In this document: one piece after another, positions 35,632 through 47,310 of the stretch
Position numbering within the stretch: the stretch's first letter is position 1
How the letters are laid out: each line of letters opens with the position of its first letter
Assembly: GCA_015832175.1 (NCBI GenBank)
Contig: WJXW01000003.1
Span: forward strand, 2,232,001 to 2,296,000
DNA: 64,000 nucleotides
Source of the DNA: Paraphaeosphaeria minitans
Lineage: Eukaryota > Ascomycota > Dothideomycetes > Pleosporales > Didymosphaeriaceae
Direction of reading: 5' to 3'
The notes under the pieces: model-generated
Told to the model about the DNA's origin: nothing
Seen by the model: the letters and a program-made list of their open reading frames with translations, nothing else
The model's database searches: none
Made by a program: the position numbers and the translations under genes

Positions 35632-38600
35632 GCTAATTTTCCCCTTTAAAGAAGGTTACTTATAACCTCTCTTTTTTACCTCTAGAAGTGTAGTTATTAA
35701 CCTTCTTAAGGATATCTTAAGCTTTTTCTAGAACTCTTTAAGCGCATTTCCGCTAATTAATATAGTAGGTTCCTAAGAGTTTTCTTCTAGATTATATCCG
35801 CTCTATTTAATAAGGTATTCCTATTATCCTAACTTATTTTGTTGTCTGTTAACAATATAGTCTACTTTATACACATTATTGCTATATTAGCGCAATGTGT
35901 CTTTAATTAGTAGTTGTTAATAGGGTAGTTTCCTACGCAATTTATATAGTTCTAGTAGGGAACGATAGAACACTAGATAAACCTTACCTAATTTAGGTAG
36001 GTTTACTTAGTAGGCTGTAAGTGAAGAGCTAATACACTTATTTACTACTCTAGGGCCTAGGAATTTCTAGTCTATCTTCTTGTTTAGTTGTGTAGACTTT
36101 AGATTCCTACTTAAAACCTATACTTTATTACCTTTATTAAGTTGCAAAGGGGTTCTCTTCTTATTAGAGATAGATTTTTAGTACTTCTATACTACCTACA
36201 GCTTCTTTCTTACATTTACGCGTATTTCTATTAATCTTAATACTATTTAGTAGCCCTTTAGGCTTTCCCCGCCACCTAGCGGCATATTAGGCTAGGTTAG
36301 GTTAGAGGGATTATATCTAAAGCACACTTAGTACAGTGTATATCCTATTACTAAATATTTACTGTTATTATATATATATTCTGCTAAGGAGATCTATATT
36401 ACCTAATTATCTTACTCTAGGGAGTAGAAGATTTGTAAGTATTATTTTAGTGTTTAGTTCTAGCGTTCTGTTTGCCTATTAGTCTAAGGGTAAAAAGCTG
36501 AGGTTAAAACCCTCCTTAAGTTTAGGTAATAATAGAAAGTATCCTAGTGTTTCGCTTTTATTACTAGTCCTCTGTCCAAGAGAATACTCTCTGGATTACT
36601 ATAAAGTCTAATAACCTTATAAATCTAAGCCTAAGCTAGATTAGTGCTATCCTAATCTATCTAGGCTAGTATATAATAAGCCATCTTAGAAAATTAATTA
36701 ACAATTACTAAAATAGTGTTATATATTAGTCCTAAGAAGCGACTTAGGGGCAGATTAGTAATAAAGTCTATTATTACGTACTACTACAGATAATTTAGGA
36801 TAGGAAGCTACTGCAAAAGACTATAAAGCTTATGTCTTTTATAGGTTACCTATTAGCACCGCTTATAGTTATAAACATAGTTAGCGACCTCCTTATTTAT
36901 ACTAGTCTAGTAAAACTTCTATTAAATGCGCTTAAGCGTCTAAGTTACACTAAAATGTCCTAAAAGAGGGCTATTATAGTAGCTCTTAATAGCTTTCGTG
37001 CGCTTTAAGGGAGACTTAAGCCACACTAGGCTAGTTAGTTTTAAGCTACGGCTACTTAGACTAGATTACACTAACTTATTAACCTTATTATCTAATAAGT
37101 TTAAATCTTTAGATTTAATAGCCTCTTAGTCCTTTAGGAAGAGGTAGTTACTAAGACTACCCTTATCTAACCTCTTAAAGTAATAGGTATCTCTATAGGG
37201 CCTATTGCCCTGTCTTATCTAACTTCTAGAAGGGTTAGTCTCTTAATAGGGCTTATTGCCCTATCCTATCTAATTCCTGAAATAGGTAGAGATAGTAGAG
37301 ACTAAAGCGTATCTACCTTACCTTTCTAATAATAGATTAGCTAAAGGCTTAATAAAGGCTTTATTATTTTTTTACTTAGTATCCTAGGTGCTAAGTATAT
37401 AGTCTAGGTGTTTTAATAGGCTGTCTACTGGATTTATTAATCCTACTCTATAAGTTATAACAAAGTTATACTTACTTAGGGTAAGGTATAACTAGACGTA
37501 ACGTAATATAAGTATCTTAGTCTCTATAAACTATTAAAGGTTATAATAATCTGTTAAGACCTTAAAGTGTTAACCTTAAAGGTATTAACACTAGTGTTTA
37601 ACTAACTTAATAATAGCGAGGAGTTCCTTATTATAAGTATTATAGTAGTACTACGTAGTGCTTAATTTCCTTAAGAAGAAGTTATCTAGTCGCTATAAGT
37701 CTAGCTTATTACCTTTAGGTATAAGTTAGCTATAAATAGTACTAATTACTTTACTTAAGGCGTTAGTCTTAAGACGTGTCTATTGTCTATACTTAAAGTG
37801 CACTAGTATAGGCACTTTAAAAAATATGTCTTTTAGCGTCTAGAAGGCTTTAGTGCCTTCTAGCCTAATATCTAGGGCCACGCTCTCTTCCTTTTACATT
37901 ACTAGCCTCTGTCTAGTGCTATCTAGCGCTTTTTTAGTTAAACTAGTAAGAGGTAGCGCTATTTAGGAGAAATTAGTAATAAACTGTCTATAATAGTTTA
38001 TAAAGCTAATAAAGACGCGTATATCACGTATATAGGTTAGTTTTGGCCATAATTATATCGCATTAACCTAATCTAGGTTAATTATAAGCCCTTCTAGAGA
38101 AATAACAAACCTAAGGTACTCTATAGTAGTAGTGTACTATTTACACTTCTTTAGGTTAATAAAGAGCTTTGCTTGGCGTAGCCTCTCTAGAATTTCCCTT
38201 ATATAGGCTTTATGTTCCTTTAGTGTATTAGAGAAGATTAATATGTTATCTAGGTATACAACATAGGTAATATTAATTAGGCTAGTTAGTATCTAGGTAA
38301 TTAGGCCCTAGAACTAGGCTAGTGCGTTAGTAAGGCTAAAGGGTATTATAGTATACTTAAAATAGCCATATTTTATATAGAACGCGGTTTTCTACTTATC
38401 TCTTTCTATAATGTAAACTTAATAGTATGCTTCTTTTAAGTTAAGTTTTATAAATATCTTAGCTTATTTTAGTTAGTCTAGAGATTTAGTAATTAGTAAG
38501 AGAGCTTTGCAATTTTTAATTATAATCTTATTAAGACTTTAATAATCTATATATAAGTGTAAAGTGCTATCTTTCTTCTTTGCAAAGAGTATAGGGGCAC

Positions 38601-39360
38601 TAGCTAGGAATTTTAAATAGTAAATTTACCCTCTAGCTAAATACTCTTTAACGTACTTCCTTAATGTCTCTAACTTAACTATAGAGAGGTTATATATAGG
38701 GTAATATAGAGGTACGCCACCTTCTACTAAATTAATTTATAAATTGTGGTTAGTATAAGTAGCGAGGTCCTTATAGTCCTTATTTAAGGCTACATTAGCG
38801 AGATTAGAGTAATAGGATAGTATCTCTACTATTCTATTCCTATTTGCGCTAAATAGTGCTAGTACGTCTATATTAGATACTATGTATGTGTATAGGAGAC
38901 ATAAGGGTCTTATATAGTATAATTAAACTACTTAGCGTCTTCTACTATAATTTTTTAGTAGACTAGTACTTCCCTAGTGTCGCGTCTCTAAAATAGTACA
39001 CGTTAGGTTATAACGTTTACCTTTAGGTTCACTTAATTAAACTAAGGTAAACCTAGGAGAATATTATAACCTATAAGGTTAGCGACTATATAGGGTACCT
39101 TCTATTATTACTTTTGCCTATATAAGTCCTTAAGTTCTATAGATAGCACTATTGTGCTATAAACCTTAATATTAGACCTATTTACTACCTAGGTAGGTAA
39201 CCTTATTAATAGTTTAATATTAACCCCGTACCTTTGCCTTTTATAGTAAAAGGAGGTTTAACGCTAAAGCAGAATCTACTAAGGCGTTAATAGTATCCTT
39301 TTTAACTCTAGCTAAGAGAATAAGTATTCCCCTTAGCTAGGCATAAAACTAGTTAAAAGG
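35632..39360 (-). pseudogene. pol: pol of Gy3-I1
   Basis: Minus strand. RT box YLDNILIFS is encoded at about 38234-38258 (tatctaggtata on the plus strand). It is colinear with pol of Gy3-I2, which gives protease near 39280, RNase H near 37780, integrase at roughly 36950-36300 and a chromodomain near 35790-35870. Second Asp of the RT box is Asn. Broken by stops. Confidence 0.83.
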
Positions 39361-40500
39361 AGATCCTAACTATTTTATTTTTAGGACTTTATTAAGGTGC
39401 CTTGCAACTATTAATATATAAGTAGTAAGGGTAGCTACTACTCTTTCTATCCCCTACCTTTTCCTATACCCTTTTCCCTATTACGTATAGACTAGGTATT
39501 TTAGGTCCTAGGTGTAGCTAGCTTATCTAGAGTAGAGTAATTAGGTCTTAAGTGGCCTAGCCTTCTATAATACTAGTAAAAAGTGTTAGTTACTAGTAGT
39601 CTAGTGCTAGATAGCGCTAACTTAGAACTTTTAGTGCTATTACCCTGCTTTCTTAGTTTCTTAACTGCCTTTTAGGGTTTTTTATCCCCCCTAGAATCTA
39701 GTTACTTTAGGCGTTAATATTCTACACCCTTTAAGTGTAGGTTAGGAGCTAAGGATCCTTAATTTAGCTTATCTATTTAATAAATAATTAAAGCCTAAAG
39801 TTTAATATCTATAACTATAACTTAGAGCCCTAAGGGGATTGCTTACAGCTACTATTAGATAAAAGGTAGAAGTAATTTTACGTATTCTAGCTTTTATTAT
39901 TTAAAGTCTATTATTTCTAGCTCCTCTTAGTAACTTTGTAGATAATCTAATAGTTCTAATAGGCTCTAATTTAGTCTCTATTAGTATTTCTTAAGCTAAT
40001 TATTCGCTAACTAGCGCTTTTCTTTAGGAGATCTTAAAGCTTCTAGTATCTTATCCTTTAGATTAGCCTAAGTAGGTAACTAGTTAGGGTCTATTAATAA
40101 CTAGGCTTAAACTTCAGTTCTCTATACTATATAGTAGACATCTAATATATACTAGAGGGCGTAGGTGACTTTAAGGTCCTTATCTATAAAATAGTCCTTT
40201 AAGGACTAGAAATAGAGCTTATAGTTATCTCTCTAATAATTAAACTCCTATTAGTCCTTTTAGGTATATTTATGTGGCTACTTTTGTAAAAGTTATAATA
40301 AAGATATCTTAGGGGGATCCTATGTCTTAGTAGGATCTCTTGTGGGCTTATATAAGGCTTAAGTGTCTCCTACCTCCTATTATTATCTTATTTAGTTAAT
40401 TCTATTAAATTTAGCTACATTTCTTCTCTCTTTAAGCTATTATTTAGCTTTCTTAAGCTATTTAAGGATAGTGCTAAAAGAATTATTCTTAATATCTAGA
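39361..40500 (-). pseudogene. gag: gag of Gy3-I1
   Basis: Minus strand, colinear with gag of Gy3-I2. The knuckle at 39533-39581 reads with Tyr for the Cys positions but keeps RRLGHLRPN. Start codon not identified. Confidence 0.7.
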
Positions 40501-40761
40501 GGTATCCTAACTTAGCCCTCTCTAGCGCATTTAGGCGCAGACTAACTCTAATATATAGAAAGAGGAGTACGCTAGTTCTCTAGCTTACTTAGTATAAGAG
40601 ATAGGCTTAAATATAAAAATTTCCCTCCTATAGGCTACTAAGCGTCCTAGTATTAGGTATAAGAGCGTGTAGACTGTAAGGTGTCTACTATTATAGCCTA
40701 GTTATTACAAGTAGAAGCCTTTTAAAACTAAACTACTTATATATATAGTAAGTAATTAAAA

Positions 40762-40973
40762 TATTAGGAGTTAGGCATAAGTAATGTAGTTTCAGCTTTA
40801 GATGTGAAATAATAGTGGATTATATAGTAAGATATAAGATAGAGGATAGACAAATCGCTGCTAGATTACTCTGTTAGCGATAGAACTATATAGCCTTAGA
40901 TTGAGTAATCTCTACCTGCATCTGGCTGGCCCTTACCATCCCAGCGCCCAGCCAGGTACCTAGGGTTCTGACA
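40762..40973 (-). repeat. 5' LTR of Gy3-I1
   Basis: 212 bp. The outer 70 bp (40904-40973) is almost free of RIP changes, keeping ggctggccc, catcccagcgcccagccagg and ttctgaca, whereas the inner part is as mutated as the rest. Confidence 0.93.
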
Positions 40974-40978
40974 ATAAT

Positions 40979-41038
40979 TTGAGCGTTACTAAGTAGGTAG
41001 GAAGAATTGTCCTATGTTCTAAGCGCTAGGCTTATAAC
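40979..41038 (-). other. Leader of Cop1-C next to its 5' LTR
   Basis: Short remaining piece of Cop1-C between Gy3-I1 and the LTR. On the minus strand it starts gttataagcctag directly after the LTR, the expected position of the primer-binding site. Confidence 0.6.
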
Positions 41039-41233
41039 TGTTGTAGTAAAAAGGGCTTAAACTATTATAGGATATTTAGGAGTAGAGTTGTAAAGAATAT
41101 AAATAGCTAATTATAGGAAAGGATGCCGAAAGGGCAGACTATATATAAAAGAAACGAGCCTCTTAGCAAGAATCCTGTGATATAAATTAGTGGATCCAAA
41201 AAGAATCACGGAAGTGAGTGTTTTACTTTAACA
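41039..41233 (-). repeat. 5' LTR of Cop1-C (right end)
   Basis: 195 bp, tgttgtag to ctttaaca, followed by attat. Retains gaatcctgtg and cacggaagtgagtg where the left LTR is mutated or similar. Confidence 0.92.
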
Positions 41234-41884
41234 ATTATAAGTAAAGCCTACGTATTAACTAAAAATAATAGTAGATAAGGGAGTTATTAATAATATAATA
41301 CTATAATAAATAGTTAAAAAATAAAAGCACACCTTAGTAAACCCTAGTAGAAACCACTAGATTAAGAAGTGTAAAATAGAGGATAATAGCGCACCCCTTA
41401 CCTTACTAAGAGAGTATAGGAAATAGATACACATATTTATAGAAAAGGAAGAAAAAGTAAACCTATTAGAATATTAACTCGAGGATCTTATAATAGACCT
41501 AGAAGTAGAAAAGACGCCACCCTTTAGACTACTATATAGTAAGATAGGAAGAGAACTTCTTAAAGAACGAGATTTTATTAAGATAAACCTTAAGAAAGAA
41601 TATATATAACTATTAAAGTTACTAGTAGTAAGCCCTTTTATATTTGTTAAGAAAAAGGATGAATTAGATAGACTATGCGTTAACTACTAATAACTTAATA
41701 ATATATTAATAAAGAACCAATATCCACTACTAAATATTATAGAGTTACAAGATTAACTATTTTAAGCTAAGATATTTATAATAATAGATCCAAGAGACAG
41801 TTACCACCTTATATAAATTAAGAAAGGTAAAGAATAGAAAACAGCGTTTTAATTATGCTATAGACTATTTAAATATAAGGTTAT
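41234..41884 (+). pseudogene. pol: pol of element B, part 2 (start of RT)
   Basis: Resumes exactly where 9533 left off and aligns with 3010-3657 of Gy1-A: the linker after protease, then the PLLNIIELQDQ and IFIIIDPRD.YH blocks of RT. Cut at 41884 by Cop2-F2; the duplicated gttat appears at 41880-41884 and 50621-50625. Confidence 0.85.
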
Positions 41885-42196
41885 TATCTGTACAGTTTAT
41901 CGTACAAATAGCACTAAGTAAAATAGGGGCCTACCTACCTGTAGGGACCCGCATAAGGACCCACTACTTAGGTTAGCGCTAAGAGGCAGAGAGTTTATAA
42001 GGCCCTATCTACCTATAAGGACCTGCACAAGGACCCACTGCTTAGGTTAGCGCTAAGAGGCAGAGACTTTATAAGGCCCTTAGTGCCCCTTTGTACAATA
42101 GACTAGACGTAATTAATTAAACTTACTTTTTACCCTTTACACGATAGTATACTATTAACCCTTAAATGCTTAATTATAGATTAAGCCAAACTAATA
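41885..42196 (+). repeat. 5' LTR of Cop2-F2
   Basis: 312 bp, tatctgta to aactaata, with the duplicated 75-80 bp module. Confidence 0.9.
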
Positions 42197-42986
42197 CTAA
42201 TTAGTAGTTAATTCTAATTAACTGCAAACTAGTAAGGTCTAAAGACAGAGCGCCCTATAAGCTAGATACGTAGGCTCTATATTGTTACCTTTACTAGAGA
42301 TTAAATTTTAAATTATACAGTAAGTAGAAATAAAGCGCGTATATTTATAAAGAGTTACACGATCTAGTCTAAGCTATTCTATAGAAAAAAAAGGAGATAG
42401 TAAGCACATTTATAACCCTAAAAAACACGTTACATAATTAAACCAGCAACACACTAATGCGATCTAGTTGTATGATTTAATAAGTTAACAATATAGCACT
42501 AGGACTAGGAGACTTCCTAGAGGAATCTATATAAGAAGGAATCGCACAATAAGCTACTTAGGAGGATAACTTAGAATAGCTTTAATAAGTAGAGGAAGTA
42601 ATAAATATTAAGGCTATTACCTTAAGAGGAGAGATTATACAAAAGTACTAGGTAGATAGAATAAATTTACACAGCCACCTACCCTCTTCTCTAAAATAGC
42701 TAAACACTTATATAGTGTATATAATTGTGTAATATCGCGTAAGTAGCCTTAAAGGTAAATAGGTAATTTCTTCTTTTACTAAAGATTTTAATAACTAGAA
42801 GGAGAAAACCTTTAATAAAATTAGTTATATAGTAAAAAGAGAGCTTATTACTTTTCTTATAAAAAAAGGCTTTATCGCTACTAATACTATAATAAAAGAT
42901 ACCTATATAAAGAAACTCTTTAAACTATTACAGCTTAACTATAAGCTATAGACCCTTTATATAATAACGCTGTAACTGTAACCTAA
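42197..42986 (+). pseudogene. gag: Leader and gag start of Cop2-F2
   Basis: Leader (to about 42410) uninterrupted here, showing the empty site of Gy1-G, followed by the first part of the Gag-like frame (GLGDFLEESI, LRGEI.QKYQVDR, SFTKDFNN.KEK). Cut by Gy1-K at 42986. Confidence 0.65.
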
Positions 42987-43397
42987 TGTTAAATCCAAGA
43001 GGGTAGCTAATCCTAAAGGGTTAAGGTTGGTTCTTAGGCAGGAGTACTTATAGAAGGTGGAAGGTCTTGTTAATACAATAGTATTTTATAAAGTATAATA
43101 AGTTAACAATTTAGTCTACTAGAATCTAAACAATAGATTAATAAACAGATTAAATATAAGTATAGAGAGCCTATTTTTACGTTCCTATATACTAAGGCTA
43201 CTCTGCTACTTAGTGCCACTAAGTAACTAAGCACCTTACGTAACCTACTCTACTACTTAGTGCTACTAAGTAACTAAGTATATTATATAACCTAATCTAA
43301 GTTACTTAGTGTCTCTTTATTACATTTATAACCCTATTGTCACCTTATTACACCTTTATAAGCGCCTAAGTCCTATGTTATTATCTAGTATGTAACA
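42987..43397 (-). repeat. 3' LTR of Gy1-K
   Basis: 411 bp, plus strand tgttaaatcc to tatgtaaca. Followed by ttatcccctctctttc, the complement of the polypurine tract. Confidence 0.93.
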
Positions 43398-43434
43398 TTA
43401 TCCCCTCTCTTTCCATTCTTCGTCCTAAAGAATT

Positions 43435-43950
43435 ATGCCTGCTAACTATAATTCTATAAAGCGTTGTTACGGCCTTATCTCTACTATTAAAAACTACAGA
43501 GTAGTTATAGTGTTAAAGTGCTCCTTCTATAAGTCGTATTCCTGCGTTTACAAAGTCTATATTAGCTTAGGGAAGTATAGTAAGTGTTAGAAATAAGGCT
43601 TAAAGTGTAATATAGCTGTTACTAGGAATAAGTTCTTACAGTTAATTACTAAGAAGAAGAAATTAGAGGCGCAAATATTAGAGGCGTAAAAAAAATAAAA
43701 TATAGCGTTTAAAGCCCTATACGTAGCGCGTATAAAAGAGGATTAGTTATTAAAATAATTAGCGTAAAATAAAAAGCGTGCTAGCGAGGTTATCACAGTA
43801 GAAAGTGCTACGCTAATAGAGTTAGAGTTAGAGGAGAATCTAGCCTATTCTACTTAGCCTACTAGTTTAGCTAAACTTAGCACGTCTATATAGTCTATAA
43901 TAAACAACCTACCTCTAGAGTTCTAGGACAATTCCTTAGCGTTACTATCT
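43435..43950 (+). pseudogene. Antisense Zn2Cys6-like frame of Gy1-K
   Basis: Best-preserved copy of the Gy1 accessory frame. It reads from ATG 43435 as MPANYNSIKRCYGLISTIKN, then a cysteine cluster near codons 33-63 (KCSFY, SCV, KCQK, GLKCN), then KKKKLEAQILEAQKKQNIAFKA and a further Lys/Glu-rich stretch, to at least 43950. With the other copies the Cys spacing is C-x2-C-x6-C-x8-C-x2-C-x6-C plus one extra Cys. This fits a GAL4-type Zn2Cys6 DNA-binding domain with a coiled-coil dimer region. The frame is convergent with pol. Role inferred, not shown. True stop not identifiable. Confidence 0.65.
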
Positions 43951-46900
43951 TAGGTAAGTCTATTAATAGAATTCCTTAATCTTTTATTAACAGTTTCCTA
44001 GGTAGTTCTTTAGTTTCTAAGTGTTTTTGCTGTGTAAGTAACCTTTCCACTTAATAAGGTACACATTGTTATACTAATTATATTCTAGAATTCTTTTAAC
44101 CTTAAATTTGTTTTCTTCCTTAGTCTAGTAGTAGAAGGTGGTTTTAACTAGTATATTAGGGTCTGCTAGTTCTAGTAGTAATACGTAGAATACTAGGTGT
44201 ATCTTTGCATCTAGCGGTAGTTCTAACTTATAGTTTACTAGTAATATTTACTTAGAAATGTAAAATAGTCTAACCTTAATATAATCCAGTTTCTTGTGTT
44301 TTTCCTTCTAAGTTTAAAGGTTCTTTATAAGCAGATATACTTTATCCCCCTTCTTTAGCTAAGGTGCCATTTTTCGTTTTCTATTTTAATATAAAATTAA
44401 TTGCTATTAAGCTTTCTTAAGGTTCTCTTAGAGTTGTTAGTGTATTTTCTTTATATTTTCTGCTATATTAATAGCTTCTTTTGCTTTAATTGTCGTAGGA
44501 AATTATTAATTAAAGAGATATAGGTGTCTTCTGTAATTCGCATAAAACAGTGTATATTCTAATACTGCTAATACTTTATTATTATAGGCCAACTATGCTA
44601 TAGGTAGTAATAAGACCTAGTTATTCTTCTAACTATTACAGTAAATACGTAGGTACATTTCTATAGTTTAGTTTATACATTCTGTCTATCCATCTATTTA
44701 TAAATAGTAAGCTGTTAATAGCTTTCGTTTTATTCTAAGTAGGGCTATAAGCGTTGTCTAGTAATTTAACATAAAGAGCTTGTCTCTATCACTAATAATT
44801 GTTTTTAGGATTCTGTGGTGTCTAATTAGTTAGTCTAGGATAAGAAAAGCGAGTTCCTTTGTTGTTATTCTTTTAAAACATAGAATGAGCTTAACATACT
44901 TAGTTAGTTAGTAGACTACTACTAGTATACTATTGTATTTAATTCCTGTTATTAGATCCTTAGAGTTTAGAATTCCTATAATAAAATCTATAGTAATGTC
45001 TTCCTATAGTGCTGTTAGTATTCTAATTACTTATATCTCTCTATATTTAAAATGTGTGCTATATTTATTTCTCTAGCATCCTACACATTTGCGGATATAA
45101 GTTATTATAGCTTCCTTAATTCCTTTAAAGGTGTAATTCCTTTAGATAAGTTCTATTGTTTTCGTGATGCCTAGGTGTCTGTACATAGGGTTATTGTGGT
45201 ATTGTTAGATAATCTTAGTCTGTAGATGTTCCAGAACTTCTTAGTTAATTACTAAAAGTTAATTTAGTTCTATTATTAGCTCTAGAGATCTATCTTTAGC
45301 TTTATAAAGGATTGCGGAGAAGGTTTTTACCTTTTCTCCTACTAGATTACTTTGTTAGCTAAGAGCGTCTGCTCTACTATTCTTTTTTCTAGCTATATAG
45401 ATAATTTTAAACTTATACTACCTAGTAGTCTACAACTATCTTTGTTATTATGGCGTAAGTTCTTTTGTTGTTGTAAACCTTAGAAGGTTTTTATAATTTA
45501 TATAGATTTCTAGCGTTAAGTAACTAAGTGCGTAAATCCTCTAGTGCTTTAAGGCTTTAATAATAGCGTAGAGTTTTTTATTATATACGTTATATTGTAT
45601 TTTAGCGTTATTAAATTTGCATAAGTAATAGGCAATTAGGTGCTATTTACTATTATATTCTTATTTAGCGTAGGCGCCTAGCGTAAGATCGCTAGTGTCT
45701 ATTTTAAAGCGTAGTGGTTTATCGCTTCTAAAATAAATAAGGATAGGTTCTATAATACATACTATCTTAAGGAGTTAGAATGATATTTTACACTTATTTA
45801 TTTATTTAAAGGGTACGTCCTTCTTTATAAGATTTATTAAGGGTATTATGACTTTTACGTAATCTTAAATAAATTATTAATTAAATCTACAGAATCCTAA
45901 GAATTCTTAGATGTTCTTAGCTGTCTTTAGTATTAGTTAGTTCTTAATACATTTAACTTTACTTAGTGCCATCTTAATTCCTTCTATAGTAATAATATGT
46001 CCTAGGAATTTAAGTTATTTAACGTTAAACTTATATTTCTTAAGTTTAATACAAAGGCATGCTTTGTCTAGTGCTTCTAGTACTGTCTATACATACTTAG
46101 TGTAGTCTAATTCGTTTTTAGAAAAGACAAGGATATTGTCTATATACGCGATAATAAATATGTTTAGATATTTATAAAGTATATTATTAATAAGTGCTAT
46201 AAAAGCTACTAGTGCATTTATAAATCTAAATAGTATAACCTTATACTTAAATAGTCTGTAGCGTAATTAAAACGCTGTTTTCTATTCTTTACCTTTTTTA
46301 ATTTATATAAGGTAGTAACTATCTCTTAGATTTATTATTATAAATATCTTGGCTTAAGATAGTTAATCTCGTAACTCTATAATATTTAGTAGTAGATATT
46401 AGTTCTTTATTATTATATTATTAAGTTATTAGTAGTTAACATATAGTCTATCTAATCCATCCTTTTTCTTAATAAACATAAAAGGGCTTACTGCTAGTAA
46501 CTTTAATAGTTATATATATCCTTTCTTAAGATTTATCTTAATAAAATTACATTCTTTAAGGAGTTCTTCTCCTATCTTGCTATATAGTGGTCTAAAGGAT
46601 GGCGTCTTCCCTTCTTCTAGGTCTATTATAAGATCCTAGGGTTAATGTTTAGGTAGGTTTGCTTTTCCTTCCTTTTCCGTGAACATGTATGTCTATTTCC
46701 TATACTCTCTTAGTAAGGTAAAGGGTGTGCTGTTATTCTCCTTTTTACGCTTCTTAACTTAGTGGTTCCTACCAGCGTCTACTAAGGTGTATTTCTGTTT
46801 TTTAACTATCTATCGCAGTATTATATTATTAATAACTCCCTTATCTACTATTATTTTTAGTTAATGCGTAGGCTTTGTTTATAATATATAATTACAGCGT

Positions 46901-47310
46901 TTAAACCATATTTTCTTTATACCCTAGTTAATCTGTAGGTTATATATTATTAACTAAGGTAATCCTAAGACTAACTCGTGCTTAGATCCTAGTAAGACAT
47001 CTAAGGTAAGTTCCTCTCTATATCCTTAGACTATTATTATAGTAGTAACCTCCTAGTATATTTAAGGTGTCTTAGGTATTAGGGATCTATTTGCGACATA
47101 GATAATATAGGATACTTCTTTCTCTAATATTATAAGTCCTGCTTATCTTACTATCTAATAAGATATAAAGTTCTTTTCTACTCCTAAGTCTACAAGAGCT
47201 TAAGCCTATATTCCTTTAAGCTGTACTAGTAGCTTAACTAATACTATGCTTACTATAGCATTTAATTTAATAAAGGCGTTTTCTTATCTAAGTTTAGGCC
47301 TAAAAAAGAC
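43894..47310 (-). pseudogene. pol: pol of Gy1-K
   Basis: Minus strand, colinear with Gy1-A pol. RT box as AYIDNILVF at about 46123-46149 (second Asp is Asn). Integrase HHCC near 45060-45200, the T-G/N-Q-T-E-R block near 44670-44700, chromodomain near 43980-44110. Stops at Gln/Trp sites. Confidence 0.87.

Larger units (their letters stand above)
32853..40973 (-). mobile_element. Gy3-I1: full-length chromovirus, minus strand
   Basis: 8121 bp with 212 bp LTRs and a perfect duplication ataat (32848-32852 and 40974-40978), inserted in Cop1-C. Minus-strand order: 5' LTR (right), gag with knuckle, protease, RT, RNase H, integrase and chromodomain, then about 2.5 kb with an antisense frame and clusters of a short motif, then the 3' LTR (left). 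Colinear with Gy3-I2. Confidence 0.93.
9534..41233 (-). mobile_element. Cop1-C: Ty1/copia element, split by three insertions
   Basis: LTRs of 195 bp at both ends, flanked by the 5 bp duplication attat (9529-9533 and 41234-41238), inserted in the pol of element B. Orientation is minus: the 5' LTR is the right one. Its own sequence is 9534-13567, 20712-21703, 31325-32852 and 40979-41233, about 6.8 kb. Gy2-D, Cop2-F1 (holding Gy1-G) and Gy3-I1 fill the gaps. Gene order on the minus strand is gag region, integrase, RT, RNase H, as in Ty1/copia. All frames are broken. Confidence 0.9.
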
